Shown piece by piece: positions 61,980 through 64,000 of a stretch of DNA of 64,000 nucleotides (position 1 is the stretch's first letter; each line of letters begins with the position of its first letter). The stretch spans positions 7,863,001-7,927,000 of the forward strand of contig JAKOON010000021.1 of NCBI GenBank assembly GCA_022577435.1, written 5' to 3'. The DNA is from Embiotoca jacksoni (Eukaryota > Chordata > Actinopteri > Embiotocidae). The position numbers were made by a program, and so were the translations under genes. Below the pieces are notes generated by a model that saw only the letters and a list, made by a program, of their open reading frames with translations, had not been told where the DNA came from and did not search any database.

Positions 61980-62573
61980 TATTTCTATTGTCTTTTTTTT
62001 ATTGTCTTACCACTGGAATTGATACAACCCAAGTAGATTGCATTAACTGCATAATGGACATACAGCATTTTCTATCCTCAGTATAGTGACCGTGGTGCGA
62101 TGATTTCCATTCCAGAGTAACAAATCAATCTCTTTACAGAGGTTCCACTTCTGAATCTCCAACATTGTTTGGAAGCATCTATAAGTGTTGACTCAACGTA
62201 TTTCCGCTCTTTTGTATTTGACTTTTCAAAAATGCAAATTTTTCAAGTTGTTTTAATGTTGCAACTTATCTTTGACACACATATACATTCATACTTCACA
62301 AAAGGATCGCATCAGCATTTCAGCGCCGTTCATTCTCAAAACCTTCAACAGTCAGAGTAACATTTGACAGAAATTAAAAACTACAGAAACCTTCTGCTCT
62401 ATATTACAGACTAAGAAGGCTTGGGTATTGAGAGGATGAATAACAGATTACACTTTGTTCTCAAACTACTGTAGATTGTTAACTTTTCAAACAAGGCCAG
62501 ATTCTTGAAACCATTTGGCTGCCAAAGAAAAAGTGACTTCCTGATTTCCTCCCTTGGCTCAGTTCAGGACAGT
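61980..62573 (-). other. rbp3: rbp3 3' UTR
   Basis: AT-rich sequence between the stop codon and AATAAA at 61998-62003, with no repeats. Confidence 0.5.
61998..62003 (-). terminator. rbp3: Poly(A) signal of rbp3
   Basis: AATAAA on the minus strand, about 570 bases after the rbp3 stop codon. It is the natural end of the 3' UTR (62573 down to about 61980). Confidence 0.55.
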
Positions 62574-62899
62574 TTACTTCTGGCCCGCAACGTGCTTGTT
62601 GAAGATGGCCTTGGCGGTCTCGAGGGCAGCGTCAGCTGGGACGGGAATGTGAGGTGTGATGCCGGCTCCCTCCCAGGCCGGCCCAGCGGTGGTGTCGGAG
62701 TGGACGGTGGAAATGCTGAGGAAGACGTCGGTCTCGCCAACCCGGAAGGTCTTGGGTGGGTGGGAGGCCCCAGCGGTGGTCCCTCCGACAATCATAGCGC
62801 GGCCCAGCTTCTTCATGATGTAAACAAACTCCTCCGCAGCACCGGCGGTCACTCCGCTGGTCAGGATGATGAGACTCTTCTTGGAGCCGTACCTTGCGC
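62574..62899 (-). CDS. rbp3: rbp3 last coding exon
   Basis: 326 nt: 107 residues plus the final two bases of a split glycine, then TAA. It carries LTSGVTAGAAEEFVYIMKKL, the most conserved IRBP block, and ends NKHVAGQK. Confidence 0.93.
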
Positions 62900-63865
62900 C
62901 TGAAGAGGAGGATACGATGGTGACAGAACAAGGTGAAAAATGTCAGAGAGATGACGGAGCAAAGTGATTTGAGGATAGTGAAAAGGGTCGAGTTTAAATA
63001 GGATAAGTGAAGATGGTAGCAAGTGAATGATGAAGGATTGGGTACGGATGAAGGTATTAGTACGCAACATGGTATCATGCATGTAAGCATGTAATACACC
63101 CATCAGTCCACTAGAAGATACCCTGTCAGTGTCACTTTTTGTCTCGTCCAGGTACACGCATGTATAACAGGGTAAAAGGTCATGTGAGAAAGCACAAAAT
63201 GTGGGAAAGTCCGCAAGTGTTTTCAGTATTTCCACCCAGGAGAACAAGGTACATAACCTCATATATCTAACTTACGTAGCTTACATGATGTGCGTAACAC
63301 AGTTACAAATCATTATTTATTTTGACTAAAATTATGATTTTTTTTTTTCCTGAACCTATCCAGGTGTATTTTGGTGCCTAAACTTGAGGCACTTTACTTT
63401 TTTATGTTCTTGTATTCTTGAACCTGCATAAGACTGATTTTTGGCCACTTGGGCGTTACAGAAACATGCTGTAAAAACATGTATTACCTTTTAAGTTGAT
63501 TGGCGAAACTTGCTAAATTTCACATTGATTACGGATCATGTCTTTGGCCACCAGGTGGATGTAAATTATCTCTGCTTCTAGCTATGTTTTTGGTCTTCAC
63601 CAAATTTTGACTGGAATACGTCTCGCCAATAAATGCTTCACTATGTTTACCAGTTAGCTGCTAACAGACATCTACTGCACACAATGAAATAAATACAGTG
63701 ACTTGATTTTCTTTTTATTTACCAGTGAGCTTAGGCAGAGTTTGGAGCTCTTTGGTGGTACCAGATGTTCTGTCGTACAGCTTGTCCAGCACAATCTGCT
63801 TGTCGGCATCAAAGAAGTAAGAGCAGAAGCCTGCGATAGCTGTTGTTGGGCCACCAATGTTGTTC
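62574..63865 (-). CDS. rbp3: RBP3/IRBP (interphotoreceptor retinoid-binding protein), 3' part
   Basis: Secreted carrier of the interphotoreceptor matrix that binds retinoids and fatty acids in the visual cycle. Only the last two coding exons lie here: 63865-63723 (143 nt) and 62899-62574 (stop TAA 62576-62574), joined over an 823-base GT-AG intron with G|GC forming a glycine. The protein reads NNIGGPTTAIAGFCSYFF, then LYDRTSGTTKELQTLPKLTG, RYGSKKSLIILTS, TAGAAEEFVYIMKKLGRAMI, GETDVFLSI and PAWEGAGITPHIPVP. These are C-terminal motifs of the last IRBP module, which has the fold of C-terminal processing proteases. The 143-nt penultimate exon matches the size I recall for human RBP3 exon 3. In fish, this intron pattern is that of the intron-containing IRBP gene. 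The rest of the gene lies beyond 64000. Confidence 0.93.
62900..63722 (-). other. rbp3: rbp3 last intron
   Basis: 823 bases bounded by GT (63722) and AG (62900). The open frames inside it (62861-63262 and others) are chance. Confidence 0.85.
63723..63865 (-). CDS. rbp3: rbp3 penultimate coding exon (143 nt)
   Basis: Acceptor TGCAG (AG at 63867-63866) and donor GTAAAT (63722-63721). The frame is set by the NNIGG start and the TLPKLTG end, both typical of IRBP modules. Upstream to 64000 is intron. Confidence 0.92.
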
Positions 63866-64000
63866 CTGCAAATCCATTTAGAGAACATGGTAAGTCATTG
63901 TTTGCTCAGCAGCTTCGGGGGAAGATTTGTATACCAAAATGGAACACAGAGTTTTGAACAGAAGCTTTGTGCTGTGAGCAGGATTACCCACCTGAGATCG

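Noticed and set aside
63672..63857. 61-codon frame overlapping the rbp3 exon
   Set aside because: It is a shifted frame of the exon; the true frame gives IRBP motifs and joins the next exon.

Overview
Organism and locus. This is nuclear DNA of a ray-finned fish, probably a spiny-rayed (percomorph) teleost. The evidence is spliced vertebrate genes with GT-AG introns, many (CA)n/(GT)n microsatellites, a decayed fish-type Tc1/mariner copy, a hAT DNA transposon, an L2-like LINE tail and several copies of one interspersed repeat. No bacterial, organellar or viral gene was seen. Most long open frames here are microsatellite translations or chance.  Layout. (1) 1-2820: probably the 3' untranslated end of a plus-strand gene lying off the left edge, ending at AATAAA 2800-2805; the gene is not recognised. 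(2) 2830-22190: about 19 kb of repeat-rich intergenic DNA with a complete 1,638-bp hAT deletion derivative (12561-14198, perfect 8-bp target duplication), a 303-bp CA array, a GAAA array and copies of an interspersed repeat called R1 below. (3) 22191-59104, minus strand: a complete 18-exon gene for an ANTXR1/TEM8-type single-pass receptor of 564 codons. Every splice junction was read directly and the reading frame joins across all 17 introns. (4) 59105-61980: about 2.9 kb between genes, holding the receptor promoter region and a MITE-like repeat. (5) 61980-64000, minus strand: the last two coding exons and 3' UTR of an interphotoreceptor retinoid-binding protein (RBP3/IRBP) gene that continues beyond the right edge.  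How the parts relate. The receptor and RBP3 genes lie head to tail on the same strand. In human the ANTXR1 relative ANTXRL lies near RBP3 at 10q11.22, while ANTXR1 itself is on 2p13. The receptor gene is therefore a good candidate for the fish counterpart of the ANTXRL locus, yet it keeps the full ANTXR1 design: signal peptide, vWA domain with a complete MIDAS, Ig-like domain, membrane helix, Cys-Cys juxtamembrane pair and proline-rich tail. The two genes have no obvious shared function, one being a matrix receptor and the other a retinoid carrier of the eye. Introns of the receptor gene hold the Tc1 fossil (intron 2), an L2-like LINE tail expanded into a 45-bp minisatellite (intron 12), several CA/GT arrays close to splice sites, and two R1 copies in intron 17 plus one in intron 1.
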